From contig CALUKG010000006.1 of the NCBI GenBank assembly GCA_944321155.1, positions 1 to 57,950 on the forward strand: DNA of 57,950 nucleotides. The letters are read 5' to 3'. Of this stretch, positions 9,361 through 18,143 are shown piece after piece. Each line of letters opens with the position of its first letter. Position 1 is the first letter of the stretch. The position numbers were made by a program, and so were the translations under genes. Under the pieces are notes generated by a model that did no database searches, had not been told where the DNA came from, and was given only the letters and a program-made list of their open reading frames with translations. Source of the DNA: an uncultured Bacteroidales bacterium (GTDB lineage: Bacteria; Bacteroidota; Bacteroidia; Bacteroidales; Paludibacteraceae).

Positions 9361-10706
9361 TTATAAAGTAATGTTTTAGATAAATAGGAATAGGCCTCTT
9401 GTGCCTCTTTCATAGTTGCATCCTTTTTTCTTAGCTTGTTAGTATAGCGAATCATTCCTAAGGTCTTGCGCATGATTCTGTACCATTCAAATGCCAGTTT
9501 ACCGAATAGAGGTTGGACTATTAGCAGTATAAGGAAAAAAAGAAGATTCCATTTGGTCAGGCAAGAAATAATAAGGGCATTAATCAGATAGAATAAAGGG
9601 AAACTGATTAAGGCTATTCCGAAATCGATAGACGAATGAAAACCGGAATATTTTACTTTGATAGCCTGGCGTATCCATACTGGTGTCATGAAAGGAATGA
9701 TATTGGTAATAAAGCCAATCAGGAAGGCAGGGAAGCTTATCAGTAGTCCTAATAAGGCCAATATTGCTTGTTCGCATGAATAAGGTTTTGTGGCAAACAG
9801 CCATGGGCGTAGTTTCAATTCCTTCAACTTCAGTTTGAACACTTCCGCTTTTTGGGCAATTTCCTTCATCTTTACAGGGTTCTCTTTTTCAATCCGGCAT
9901 AATCTTTCCGCAAGTTTACGTCGGGAGTCAAAGCGATTCAGTTCATTAGGGACAGTGCCGTCAACCAAGCATTGGGCTGTGTCCAAACTGTATACGGCAG
10001 TTTCCATTTGCTTATAATATTCTTTTGAAGCAATGTCAACCGTCTGTTCATGCAGGCGCAGTGCCAGTTCGTCCCTCATTTGGTTCATGGCATGTGCGGC
10101 ATTGTTGCGTGCACTTTCCATGTATTGACTGACTTCTATCGGCTTGCCTATGTTTAAGATGAGTGGTTGGCCGAATTTAATGAGGTCGCCCATTTCAATA
10201 CCAACAGGAATAATCTTGACCTTGGGCTGATTGCCAAAAGGTTCCTGAGCGGATAGTGCGATACGGAATACCCCTTTTACTAGTGGGCGCATATTCCTTT
10301 CCTCTCCTTGTGCACCTTCCGGCATAATGCCAATGTAGTTTCCTTCCTGTAAAATGGCTTCTGCATGCCCAAAACTTTCGTTGTTACCGGCTAAATTGGT
10401 CAGACCGTCACGCATACGGTAAGCCGGCATAATTTTGGCAAATGTCAGAAAGCGTGCAATAAGCTTCTGTTTGAAAATGTCAGCCCGTGCCAAAAAAGTG
10501 ATGGAGCGGCTCTTGGGGGTGATTGACAACAACGCCAAGGCGTCCATAAGAGCATTCAGATGGTTGGCCGTAAATATAACAGGCGAATCAGCAGGAATAT
10601 TTTCTTTCCCTCTTACCAGATATGGACGGTAAAAATTCTTGAATGCCCGCATTACATAACAACGGGCAAATCGATACTTTAATGTCAAACGGGCTATTTT
10701 TTCCAC
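9357..10706 (-). CDS. PlsC-like glycerol-phosphate acyltransferase, membrane protein
   Basis: 449 residues from a GTG start at 10706. The acyltransferase catalytic motif is NHLNALMD (H49, D55), with five residues between H and D as in the Gpt2/Sct1-like branch, and the second motif is MPEGAQGEE near residue 129. After a helical region (about 230-320) come three hydrophobic segments at about 330-425 (ILALLGLLISFPAFLIGF, ALISFPLFYLINALII, LLFFLILLIVQPLFG). It probably acylates glycerol-3-phosphate or lysophosphatidate in phospholipid synthesis. A -7-like TAACTTTG sits on this strand at 10727-10734. It is the first gene of the run into cca. Confidence 0.85.
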   Translation of the reverse strand: MEKIARLTLKYRFARCYVMRAFKNFYRPYLVRGKENIPADSPVIFTANHLNALMDALALLSITPKSRSITFLARADIFKQKLIARFLTFAKIMPAYRMRDGLTNLAGNNESFGHAEAILQEGNYIGIMPEGAQGEERNMRPLVKGVFRIALSAQEPFGNQPKVKIIPVGIEMGDLIKFGQPLILNIGKPIEVSQYMESARNNAAHAMNQMRDELALRLHEQTVDIASKEYYKQMETAVYSLDTAQCLVDGTVPNELNRFDSRRKLAERLCRIEKENPVKMKEIAQKAEVFKLKLKELKLRPWLFATKPYSCEQAILALLGLLISFPAFLIGFITNIIPFMTPVWIRQAIKVKYSGFHSSIDFGIALISFPLFYLINALIISCLTKWNLLFFLILLIVQPLFGKLAFEWYRIMRKTLGMIRYTNKLRKKDATMKEAQEAYSYLSKTLLYK

Positions 10707-10858
10707 AATCTACTCAATTAAGTTTGCAAAGTTACAAAACAATCCTGATATATGGCGTCTTCAGATTCTTGTCCGCTTGTTTTTGCTTTGTCTTCTAATG
10801 TGATATGAAGGGAAATCTGCTGGTATTGGAAGGATAGCGGATATCAAAAAGATTTGAT

Positions 10859-10889
10859 TTTGCTTTGTACTCGCCTTTCGCTATATTTG
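10859..10889 (+). promoter_or_regulatory. Bacteroidota-type promoter (TTTG-N19-TATATTTG)
   Basis: The -33 box is TTTG (10859-10862) and the -7 box TATATTTG (10882-10889), with a 19-base spacer. The predicted start of transcription is about 20 bases before the ATG at 10913, which supports that start codon over the in-frame ATG at 10865. Confidence 0.75.
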
Positions 10890-10912
10890 CGCATGACATT
10901 ATTTTTATTGAT

Positions 10913-11755
10913 ATGAACCGCTTGAGAATATTGTTTGTCTTGGGAGCTTGTGTGGCTTTGCTTCATGCATCAGCGCAACGGATTGCCGATTATGGAATAT
11001 TGCAGTCTATCCCTTCTTTGTCAGTTGGTTGGGTAACCTTGTCTGATGACTATCTGAGTCCTTTGCCTTATATGGGGTGGGAGGCCCAGCTTAAGGGAGA
11101 GTGGTGGAGGCCTTTCGCCTCACAACCGGAGTGGACACATAGAACAATTTTTGCTTTCAGTGCGGCAACGACCACTAATGCGGTGAAGTCAAATACAATT
11201 AATTATTTTGGCTTCAAGACTGGGTGGGGGGCACATTATCATTATACTTGTGCACCTGATTTACAGATTCTTGCTGGACCACAATGGCGTTTTGACATGA
11301 CAGCAAAAGCTATTACCCGTAACACCAATAGGCCTGCTTCAATGGATATTACGACAAATATTGATTTGTCAGTAGGTATTGCCTATCTGCTCAAAGGCAA
11401 GAAAATGGATACCCGTTTCAGATATTTGGCCGCTATACCACTGATGGGCTGCATGTTTGTGCCCGAAATGGGAGCGTCCTATTATGAAATATTTGGACTG
11501 GGCCATACAAAAAATGCTTTCCATTTCAATTCTTTTCACAATATGGTAGGTGTGGAACATGAATTGACGGTAGATTTTCGCTTATTGAGAAATACGTTCA
11601 GAGTCGGTATTGGACATGAATATAAACGTTGGCATGCCAATACATTGAACTTTATGAAGCACCGTTTGAATCTCAATATTGCCTATGTAATGGATATATC
11701 CTATCAAAGCGGAAAAGAACAACGTCCGCTTAGAAGGGAATTTTATGTATGGTAA
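10913..11755 (+). CDS. DUF3316-like outer-membrane beta-barrel protein
   Basis: 280 residues from the ATG at 10913, just after a well-formed promoter. A signal peptide (MNRLRILFVLGACVALLHASA) is followed by Gln at +1. The mature part alternates short hydrophobic/aromatic strands (YMGWEAQLKGEWWRPF, VGIGHEYKRWHA, LNLNIAYVMDISYQSG) as in outer-membrane barrels, and resembles the Bacteroidota DUF3316 family. No enzymatic motif is seen and function is unknown. It is monocistronic and convergent with the ECF sigma gene, with only 4 bases between them. Confidence 0.65.
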   Translation: MNRLRILFVLGACVALLHASAQRIADYGILQSIPSLSVGWVTLSDDYLSPLPYMGWEAQLKGEWWRPFASQPEWTHRTIFAFSAATTTNAVKSNTINYFGFKTGWGAHYHYTCAPDLQILAGPQWRFDMTAKAITRNTNRPASMDITTNIDLSVGIAYLLKGKKMDTRFRYLAAIPLMGCMFVPEMGASYYEIFGLGHTKNAFHFNSFHNMVGVEHELTVDFRLLRNTFRVGIGHEYKRWHANTLNFMKHRLNLNIAYVMDISYQSGKEQRPLRREFYVW

Positions 11756-11759
11756 AAGC

Positions 11760-12350
11760 TTATAATTCTAAGGCCACATTGTGCTCTTGTGCCAAACGAC
11801 GCATGTTGAGAAGTGCATAACGCATGCGTCCGAGAGCCGTATTGATGCTCACACCCGTCTGGTCTGCAATTTCCTTGAAGCTTAAATCTTCAAAGAAGCG
11901 CATACGCACAACTTTCTGTTGTGATTCAGGTAGATATCCGATAAGTTTGACCACATCATTAAGTATCTGCTCATTAATCAATGTTTCTTCTATGCTGTTT
12001 TCATATAGCCTTACATTGTTCAGCAAATCGTTGCCCAGAGGCTCGCTGGCCAGGGTATAGTCATTATGGTCACGTCTGAAATAGTCAATAATCAGATTGT
12101 GGGCTATGCGGTTAATCCAAGGAAGAAATTTCCCGGATTCTGTGTAGCGCCCTTGTTTGATGCATAATATTGCTTTGATAAATGTATCCTGAAAGATATC
12201 TTCTGCCAGTTCCTTATCATGCACAATGAGGTAGATATGGGTGAAAACCCTATCTTTATAACGGTTTAATAACACTTCAAATGCTTCGTTGTTACCTACT
12301 TTGTACATCTTGACCAATTGTTCATCGGCCAATAAGGTTAATGATTCCAT
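11760..12350 (-). CDS. ECF-family RNA polymerase sigma factor
   Basis: 196 residues. Region 2 (about 20-95) has DKELAEDIFQDTFIKAI and the WINRIAHNLIIDYFRR segment; region 4 (about 130-185) has LPESQQKVVRMRFFEDLSFKEIA and the helix-turn-helix TGVSINTALGRMRYALLNMR. No anti-sigma gene is adjacent; the next gene on this side is convergent. Regulon and signal cannot be told. A clear promoter lies upstream at 12430-12461. Confidence 0.92.
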   Translation of the reverse strand: MESLTLLADEQLVKMYKVGNNEAFEVLLNRYKDRVFTHIYLIVHDKELAEDIFQDTFIKAILCIKQGRYTESGKFLPWINRIAHNLIIDYFRRDHNDYTLASEPLGNDLLNNVRLYENSIEETLINEQILNDVVKLIGYLPESQQKVVRMRFFEDLSFKEIADQTGVSINTALGRMRYALLNMRRLAQEHNVALEL

Positions 12351-12429
12351 CTTATTTGATTTCTGTTTGGCAAGTAAAAGTTAACTTATAGGCAACTCTT
12401 TTTGTGATAAACTTGTAGTGTATATGGCG

Positions 12430-12461
12430 CAAAAATAATGCATTGAAAAGAAAAAAGCAAA
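12430..12461 (-). promoter_or_regulatory. Promoter of the ECF sigma gene (TTTG-N20-TATTTTTG)
   Basis: On the minus strand the -33 box TTTG (12461-12458) and the -7 box TATTTTTG (12437-12430) are 20 bases apart. The expected leader is about 75 bases. This is a housekeeping-type promoter. The rest of the 12351-12526 gap is A-rich with no other feature seen. Confidence 0.75.
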
Positions 12462-12526
12462 AAAACAGACGGGAAAAACACTTTTTCGGATAAAAAACTA
12501 TCAAAAACAGCGGAAAATCGAGTAAT

Positions 12527-12955
12527 TTATATCATTTGCTGATAGGGCAGCCGGCTCAGTCCATCGGCTATCTTATTTATGGCGTCACCCAATTTGTTAC
12601 CAAGCATCATTTTTACCATGGTTGGCAATTCCGCACGCAATGTCAGCTTCATTCGTGTATCGCATTCACCCACTTGCTTCAGTTGTATCCACGCGTTGAC
12701 TGTAAATGGCAATTTTTCCGATTCAAATTTGATGGTCTTATAGGGCTCTTTATCGATAATCTTGAAACCGATTTCGCCGATACTGTTTACCGTGAACCGT
12801 ACGCTCTCCTTGTCGATGTTTACTCCGCTTATCTTGTCTGTCGGCAGTTTGTAGAGCATTGATTCCAGACGGCTCAAATCACTTAACACAGTAAAAACCA
12901 CTTCCTCATTGGAGGAAATGGTTTTTATTTCGCTTTCGTATGAAGTCATACTCAT
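12527..12955 (-). CDS. SRPBCC/START-like small protein
   Basis: 142 residues, with the pattern of the SRPBCC (Bet v1-like) helix-grip fold: an N-terminal strand and helix (SNEEVVFTVLSDLSRLESML), a run of strands (VRFTVNSIGEIGFKIIDKE, IKFESEKLPFTVNAWIQLK) and a long C-terminal helix (LGDAINKIADGLSRLP). The ligand is unknown. The start ATG overlaps the stop of pyrE by 4 bases, so the two genes are co-translated, a pairing I recall from other Bacteroidales. Confidence 0.7.
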   Translation of the reverse strand: MSMTSYESEIKTISSNEEVVFTVLSDLSRLESMLYKLPTDKISGVNIDKESVRFTVNSIGEIGFKIIDKEPYKTIKFESEKLPFTVNAWIQLKQVGECDTRMKLTLRAELPTMVKMMLGNKLGDAINKIADGLSRLPYQQMI

Positions 12956-13587
12956 TGTTTTCTCCAGTTTGCAGGGTCTTTACGCCATTCTTGCAGTGTT
13001 TCTATGTCACTTTCAGAGATATATTCCGTATCCAAAGCGTGACGTAGCACAGCATCATAATTGCATAAGGTGGTCAGTTCTACTTTTGCTCGTTCAAAAC
13101 TTTCAGCGGCCGTAGGGAAGCCATAGGTGAAAATGGCCAACATGCCTAATACGTTGGAACCATCCTTGCGCAAGGCTTCTACTGCTTTCAGACTGCTGCC
13201 CCCGGTAGAAACGAGGTCTTCAATGACTACCACTTTTTGTTTGGGGCGCAAATCGCCTTCGATCATGTTTTCCAAACCGTGATCTTTTGGTTTGGGACGT
13301 ACGTAAACAAATGGTAAGCCTAAGGTGTCTGCTACCAATGCACCTTGTGCAATTGCACCGGTAGCAACTCCGGCAATAACTTCTACATCAGGATATTTTT
13401 CCATTACCAGACGCGCCAATTCAGTCTTGATGAAGGAACGAATTTGCGGATAGGATAATGTTTTTCGATTATCGCAATATATGGGTGAGTTCCAACCGGA
13501 TGCCCATACAAAAGGGTTGTTAGGCTGGAGTTTGACGGCTTTAACTTTGAGCAGACGCTCAGCTACAAGATCTTCTAATTGTTTCAT
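12952..13587 (-). CDS. pyrE: Orotate phosphoribosyltransferase
   Basis: 211 residues. It has the PRPP-binding loop VVVIEDLVSTGGSS (about 119-132), the substrate loop PKPKDHGLENMIEGD and the N-terminal YCDNRKTLSYP. It makes orotidine 5'-phosphate from orotate and PRPP in pyrimidine synthesis. A -7-like TATCTTTG lies on this strand at 13639-13632, about 45 bases before the start, without a good -33 box. Confidence 0.95.
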   Translation of the reverse strand: MKQLEDLVAERLLKVKAVKLQPNNPFVWASGWNSPIYCDNRKTLSYPQIRSFIKTELARLVMEKYPDVEVIAGVATGAIAQGALVADTLGLPFVYVRPKPKDHGLENMIEGDLRPKQKVVVIEDLVSTGGSSLKAVEALRKDGSNVLGMLAIFTYGFPTAAESFERAKVELTTLCNYDAVLRHALDTEYISESDIETLQEWRKDPANWRKQ

Positions 13588-13847
13588 TTATACACAATTA
13601 ATGTTTGGGTTAGTTGAAATAATTGATGGTGCAAAGATAAAGTATATATCGGAATAAAAAAATAGACACAAAATGTTCTGCAACATAAAAACAAAAAGTA
13701 TGGGTACAGGAATGGATGGTTTGATAAATGAGAGGGTATGTCCGATACGTTGAGTGGACTTTATGTTTTGCAGTTGCAGAATGCCTCTTATTCCTATGTG
13801 TATAAGGTCGTGATATAAATTGATTGCTTTTGAAGAGAAAGAATTAA

Positions 13848-13887
13848 GTAAGCGGGATATTGTGAACATGCACAATATCCCGCTTAC
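13848..13887. terminator. Perfect 17-bp stem terminator
   Basis: GTAAGCGGGATATTGTG (13848-13864) and its exact complement (13871-13887) flank a 6-base loop. On the minus strand it begins 23 bases after the TonB receptor stop. The 13588-13910 gap otherwise holds only the pyrE -7 element. A 95-codon open frame there (13588-13875) runs through this hairpin and is not considered a gene. Confidence 0.75.
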
Positions 13888-13910
13888 TTGTTTTTGAATA
13901 GATGTTTTAC

Positions 13911-16181
13911 CTAAAACCGAAGGGTAAAGCCTGCGTGAATGTTGAAAGGTGCTTGGGCATAATAGCCAACAGAGTATCGCTGGTTTTCTTTTAGATATTT
14001 GCCGTCGCTGTTGGCACCTTCGAAGTAGCTGTATGACCAGCCGTTGGACACGTATTTTTCATTGAACAGGTTGTTCATCTGTACGCGGAAGGTGATGTCT
14101 TTTGCAATTTTCTTCAAAGGCAAGGTGTAAGACATGCTCAAGTTACTTACACAATAGGCTGCCAGTTTGGAAGCTTCGTTCATGGTGTTGTCCAGGTATT
14201 GCTCTCCTACATAGTTGGTTTGGAAAGCTGCCTTGAATCCTTTCCAATCGAAACTTACTGTGCTACCAGCTGTGATGTTGGGTGAAAAGGCAATATCAAC
14301 AGTACCATAGTTCATTTCCACTTGTCCATAATTGGCGGCTACAGCAGGGTCGTCCCAGTTGGCATACCAGTCGTCAACCCAGTCAGTATAGTTCAGAATC
14401 TTGTTGCGGCTCAAGGTGATGTTGGCATCCCAGCGCAGCCATTTAGCCAGTTGCACACCTCCCATGATTTCAATGCCGGCACGGTAGCTGTCCTTTACGT
14501 TACGGGTCAGTGCTGCACCCGTATCACTCAATTTTCCTGTCAATACCAATTGGTTGTCGTAATCCATAAAATAGAGATTGGCTCCAAGGGTAAAGATGCG
14601 GTGTGAATAGCTGTAGCCTAATTCATAATCGTAGAGTGTTTCATAGGTAGGGTGGTCGTTTGGTCCACCTTCTGTATAGTTCTTGCGCGTTGGCTCGCGG
14701 TTGGCCATGGCAAAGTTGCCGTACACGTTATGACCGTTTTTCTGATAGGTAATGCCCGCTTTCGGATTGACAAAATGGAATTCGTCATGAATGTCAATTT
14801 CCTGCATGTCTTCATCGTTCATGCCCCACAGGTGATAGCCGATATATCTATATTGCAAATCACCATAGACGGAAAGCCCATTGATGATTTCCCAATTGGC
14901 TTTTATATAGGCATTGCCTTCAAATTTGTCACCCTGGTTGCGGTAATATTCTTCGCCCAGTTTTCCGCTGTAGTCCATGCCCAATACATTGATGATTTCG
15001 CCAAAGTGGTGACCGTTGTAATTGTTTACGGCTCCACCAAAGCTGACATTCAGGCGGTTGGTCTTGTAGTTGGCTCCCAACACACCGCCATAGAAGTCGT
15101 TGAGCAGATATTTGCGGCGTATGAGGTTGCCGCTTTCTATGGCTACTCCGTTTTCGTCGGTGGGCACCTCCAGACCATAATCGGCAAAGTCGTCGCCGGC
15201 TTTCACTTGTTCGGAATAACCGTCGCCACGTGTGTAGTGCAATGCGCCGTTCAGGCTCCAGCGCTGGTTGAAAATGTGTGATACATGGGCTTGATAGTGT
15301 TGTTGCTTGTAGTTGTCGGTGTTGTTGTCGTAATATTGTACTTCACCGTTTTCATCTACATATTCGCCAGCTCCATTGTAACGGGGATTGTCGCGCCATA
15401 CGGTCGGGTCAATGCCGTCCCATGCAATGCCAGTGCGTTCGGCGCCACCAAAAGCCATTACCTTGACCATTGTCTGGTCGCCATACCATGCTGCAGATGT
15501 GTAGTAGGAATACAAATCACTGTTGGAATGTTCAATATAGCCGTTACTGTTTACTTTGGAATAACGGGCATCAATGGCGAACCCATGTTTCATAATGCCA
15601 GTGCCGGCTTTTACACTTTCGCGGAATGTGTTATACGAGCCTCCGTTGAATGATACTTCGGCATAGGGCTTTGCGCTTGGTTTCTCGGTTTGCATGTTGA
15701 CAGAAGCACCGAAAGCCGCCGCACCATTGGTGGAAGTACCCACGCCGCGTTGGATGTCCAATGAACTCATGCTGCCCACCATGTCTGCCATATTGACCCA
15801 GAAAACGCTTTGCGACTCGGAGTCGTTCAGAGGCACACCGTTGATGGTCATGTTAATGCGGCTTTGGTCGGTACCTCTAACACGGAAATAGACGTAACCG
15901 ATACCCAATCCGTCGTCTGAGGTTACCACCAAAGATGGTGTTTTTTGCAATAGATAAGGAAGGTTTTCTCCCATGTTGGACGATTGGAGTGTCTTGCCTT
16001 CTATGCGGGAGGTGGACAACGAACCTTTGTTGCCGATGCGGGTGGACGACACAATCACTTCTTCCAGCTCTACTTCCTTGGAAATGGAAGTGGAGTCGAT
16101 TTTGTAAACAGCTGAATGTAAATTTCCTAACAGCAGTGTGCCGCATAAAAGGAGTGCGGCTCTCACATTTGTTTGGCTCAT
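13911..16181 (-). CDS. TonB-dependent receptor, predicted thiamin transporter
   Basis: 756 residues from the ATG at 16181; the longer open frame to 16301 would read back through the riboswitch. A signal peptide (MSQTNVRAALLLCGTLLLGN) is followed by a TonB-box-like EVELEEVIVSSTRIG, a plug domain (about 50-160: PYLLQKTPSLVVTSDDGLG, FRVRGTDQSRINMTINGVP, VNMADMVGSMSSLDIQRGVG) and a barrel ending in FNIHAGFTLRF. It should move a substrate across the outer membrane using TonB energy. The TPP riboswitch upstream indicates the substrate is thiamin or a precursor, as proposed for the OMthi/omr1 receptors of Bacteroidetes. No inner-membrane PnuT or pyrophosphokinase gene is adjacent. Confidence 0.88.
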   Translation of the reverse strand: MSQTNVRAALLLCGTLLLGNLHSAVYKIDSTSISKEVELEEVIVSSTRIGNKGSLSTSRIEGKTLQSSNMGENLPYLLQKTPSLVVTSDDGLGIGYVYFRVRGTDQSRINMTINGVPLNDSESQSVFWVNMADMVGSMSSLDIQRGVGTSTNGAAAFGASVNMQTEKPSAKPYAEVSFNGGSYNTFRESVKAGTGIMKHGFAIDARYSKVNSNGYIEHSNSDLYSYYTSAAWYGDQTMVKVMAFGGAERTGIAWDGIDPTVWRDNPRYNGAGEYVDENGEVQYYDNNTDNYKQQHYQAHVSHIFNQRWSLNGALHYTRGDGYSEQVKAGDDFADYGLEVPTDENGVAIESGNLIRRKYLLNDFYGGVLGANYKTNRLNVSFGGAVNNYNGHHFGEIINVLGMDYSGKLGEEYYRNQGDKFEGNAYIKANWEIINGLSVYGDLQYRYIGYHLWGMNDEDMQEIDIHDEFHFVNPKAGITYQKNGHNVYGNFAMANREPTRKNYTEGGPNDHPTYETLYDYELGYSYSHRIFTLGANLYFMDYDNQLVLTGKLSDTGAALTRNVKDSYRAGIEIMGGVQLAKWLRWDANITLSRNKILNYTDWVDDWYANWDDPAVAANYGQVEMNYGTVDIAFSPNITAGSTVSFDWKGFKAAFQTNYVGEQYLDNTMNEASKLAAYCVSNLSMSYTLPLKKIAKDITFRVQMNNLFNEKYVSNGWSYSYFEGANSDGKYLKENQRYSVGYYAQAPFNIHAGFTLRF

Positions 16182-16195
16182 AACAAAATGTTTAT

Positions 16196-16211
16196 TCGGG
16201 AGTTGTCCCGA
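16196..16211 (-). promoter_or_regulatory. Hairpin between TPP aptamer and start codon
   Basis: On the minus strand TCGGGA and TCCCGA pair around a CAAC loop. The hairpin ends about 14 bases before the TonB receptor ATG. With no U-run after it, it may act in translation initiation as part of the riboswitch expression platform. This is inferred from position only. Confidence 0.45.
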
Positions 16212-16263
16212 TAGGTTAATAATAAATTTGCAATGAGTGTAACCAAAAAATGCGGATGATTTG

Positions 16264-16344
16264 CTCACTTTTCCCCTTCCAAAATTACGTGGCGGGTTCA
16301 AAGGGTATAATCTCAGCCCGATTTGTTAAGGCACCCCATTGTGG
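16264..16344 (-). promoter_or_regulatory. TPP (THI element) riboswitch
   Basis: Read on the minus strand, the leader contains the conserved THI-box blocks in order: GGGGTGCC, then CGGGCTGAGATTATACCC, then TTTGAACCCG, a short variable arm, and GGAAGGGGAAAAGTGAG. CAC at the 5' end can pair with GTG at the 3' end to close P1. This is the thiamin pyrophosphate aptamer; binding would repress the TonB-dependent receptor downstream. Confidence 0.9.
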
Positions 16345-16372
16345 AACATTTTACCTTTTGGAAAATGCGCCG

Positions 16373-16380
16373 CAAAGATA
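16373..16380 (-). promoter_or_regulatory. -7 element for the riboswitch transcript
   Basis: TATCTTTG on the minus strand, about 30 bases upstream of the TPP aptamer. The -33 position is T-rich but not TTTG. It would give a leader of roughly 190 bases for the TonB receptor gene. The region 16381-16565 also holds a GCTCCG/CGGAGC hairpin (16434-16447) and, on the plus strand, TATTTTTG at 16530-16537, a likely -7 element for clpX. Confidence 0.55.
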
Positions 16381-16565
16381 GATGATTTTTTTGAACTTTA
16401 AAAGGTCTTAAATGTTTGGTCCGGGCAGAGGTGGCTCCGCTCGGAGCAGTGGAGGCTACTGCGAACGGCTGTTAAAATCGTACACCTCCATTATGGCGGA
16501 TGCTCTATTTCTATGTCGTCAAAAATACCTATTTTTGCACTTTATTCTAAATGTAAATTTATTTC

Positions 16566-17810
16566 ATGGCAAAGAAAACGACAAATACGACAAACTCCCA
16601 ACATTGCCATTTTTGCGGCAGAAGTGAGAGTGAAGTGCCTTTTTTGTTTTATGGAGAAGATGGGGCTTCCATTTGTTCCGACTGTGTGCAAAGAGCGAAT
16701 CAGATTCTAGTAGAAACAATGGAGACGAAGCGGAAAGCTACATCGGAGTTCCACTTGGATGAACTTCCGAAACCAAAGGAAATCAAGGCTTTCCTCGATG
16801 AATATGTAATTGGACAGGATGATGCCAAGCGCTATCTTTCGGTGGCTGTCTATAACCACTATAAAAGACTTTCGCAGAAAAAGGCGGAGGATGATGTGGA
16901 AATCGAAAAATCCAATATTATCATGGTGGGACGCACAGGAACGGGTAAGACATTGCTGGCCAAGACCATAGCCAAACGATTGAAAGTGCCTTTCACCATT
17001 GTGGATGCAACTGTGCTGACCGAAGCCGGATATGTGGGTGAAGATATTGAGAGTATTCTTTCCCGTTTGCTCCAGGTGGCCGACGGCAATGTGGAAGAGG
17101 CGGAACGTGGTATTGTGTTTATTGATGAGATTGACAAGATTGCCCGTAAAGGCGACAACCCGAGCATAACACGCGATGTAAGTGGTGAGGGTGTGCAACA
17201 GGGCTTGCTGAAATTGTTGGAGGGTTCGATTGTGAATGTGCCCCCACAAGGCGGAAGAAAGCACCCGGAACAGAAATACATCGCTGTCAATACGCAGAAT
17301 ATCCTGTTTATTTGCGGTGGTGCGTTTGATGGTATCGAAAAACGGATTGCTTCACGATTGAACACCAGAACGGTTGGATACAATGCGGTGCAAAACCTGC
17401 ATAAAGTCAATACGGACAATCTGATGCAATACATCACGCCGCAAGACTTGAAGTCTTTCGGATTGATTCCGGAAATCATCGGTCGTCTGCCGGTGTTGAC
17501 CTATCTGAATCCTTTGGACAAGGAAGCCTTGCTGCGGATTCTGACGCAACCAAAGAATGCCATCGTCAAGCAATACATTAAGCTCTTCGCAATGGATGGG
17601 GTTAAACTGGAATTCCAGGAAGAAGTGCTTGAGTTTATTGTTGACAAGGCTATGGAATATAAATTGGGAGCGCGTGGATTACGTTCTATTACAGAGGCTA
17701 TCATGACCGACCTGATGTTCGATATTCCTTCTGCCGACGTGAAGGAATATACAGTTACATTGGAATATGCCAAAGCGAAAGTGGAGAAAATGAACCTTGT
17801 TGAAGCATAG
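16566..17810 (+). CDS. clpX: ATP-dependent Clp protease ATP-binding subunit ClpX
   Basis: 414 residues. The N-terminal zinc-binding domain has CHFCG and CSDC (about 16-45). The AAA+ core has Walker A GRTGTGKT (about 118-125), Walker B VFIDEIDKI, and the ClpX signature DNPSITRDVSGEGVQQGLL. ClpX unfolds substrates for ClpP; clpP is not in the window. It starts a plus-strand cluster with the SUI1 protein (3 bases away) and a RecB/AddA-like helicase. Confidence 0.97.
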   Translation: MAKKTTNTTNSQHCHFCGRSESEVPFLFYGEDGASICSDCVQRANQILVETMETKRKATSEFHLDELPKPKEIKAFLDEYVIGQDDAKRYLSVAVYNHYKRLSQKKAEDDVEIEKSNIIMVGRTGTGKTLLAKTIAKRLKVPFTIVDATVLTEAGYVGEDIESILSRLLQVADGNVEEAERGIVFIDEIDKIARKGDNPSITRDVSGEGVQQGLLKLLEGSIVNVPPQGGRKHPEQKYIAVNTQNILFICGGAFDGIEKRIASRLNTRTVGYNAVQNLHKVNTDNLMQYITPQDLKSFGLIPEIIGRLPVLTYLNPLDKEALLRILTQPKNAIVKQYIKLFAMDGVKLEFQEEVLEFIVDKAMEYKLGARGLRSITEAIMTDLMFDIPSADVKEYTVTLEYAKAKVEKMNLVEA

Positions 17811-17813
17811 GAC

Positions 17814-18137
17814 ATGGAAGATTGGAAAGCAAAATTAGGACAGCATTTTAATATTGATCCGGAAAATTTGCCAGAAACGGAAGAAGTGGTTAAGGCTCCG
17901 GGTAAGCAGTTTCTGCGTGTGGAACTGGACAAGAGAAACGGAAAACCTGCCACCATTGTCAGCGGTTTTGAGTGCGACGAACAAATGGTCAAGGATATTG
18001 CGAAAGAATTGAAAGTGAAGTGTGGAGTTGGTGGTTCTGTACGTGATTCGGAAATATTGATTCAGGGCGATTTGCGGATGAAGATTACCGGTATGTTGGA
18101 GAAAATGGGACACAAGGTAAAACGTATCAATTTTTAG
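17814..18137 (+). CDS. SUI1/eIF1-like translation initiation factor (YciH family)
   Basis: 107 residues. The SUI1 fold covers the C-terminal 75: LDKRNGKPATIVSGF, then CGVGGSVRDSEILIQGDLR, then the terminal helix MLEKMGHKVKRINF. Bacterial YciH-type proteins affect start-codon fidelity in vitro and are not essential. It begins 3 bases after clpX and ends 6 bases before the helicase gene, so the three are probably cotranscribed. Confidence 0.9.
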   Translation: MEDWKAKLGQHFNIDPENLPETEEVVKAPGKQFLRVELDKRNGKPATIVSGFECDEQMVKDIAKELKVKCGVGGSVRDSEILIQGDLRMKITGMLEKMGHKVKRINF

Positions 18138-18143
18138 CGTGTT

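Noticed and set aside
13588..13875. 95-codon open frame on the minus strand between pyrE and the TonB receptor
   Set aside because: It runs through the perfect 17-bp terminator hairpin, has no recognisable domain and lacks a plausible start; treated as non-coding.
14652..15281. 209-codon open frame opposite the TonB receptor gene
   Set aside because: Antisense shadow of a conserved gene, with no start context or domain; several similar long shadows lie opposite ftsH, clpX and the amylases.
16182..16301. N-terminal extension of the TonB-dependent receptor
   Set aside because: It would translate the TPP riboswitch; the ATG at 16181 starts a normal signal peptide.
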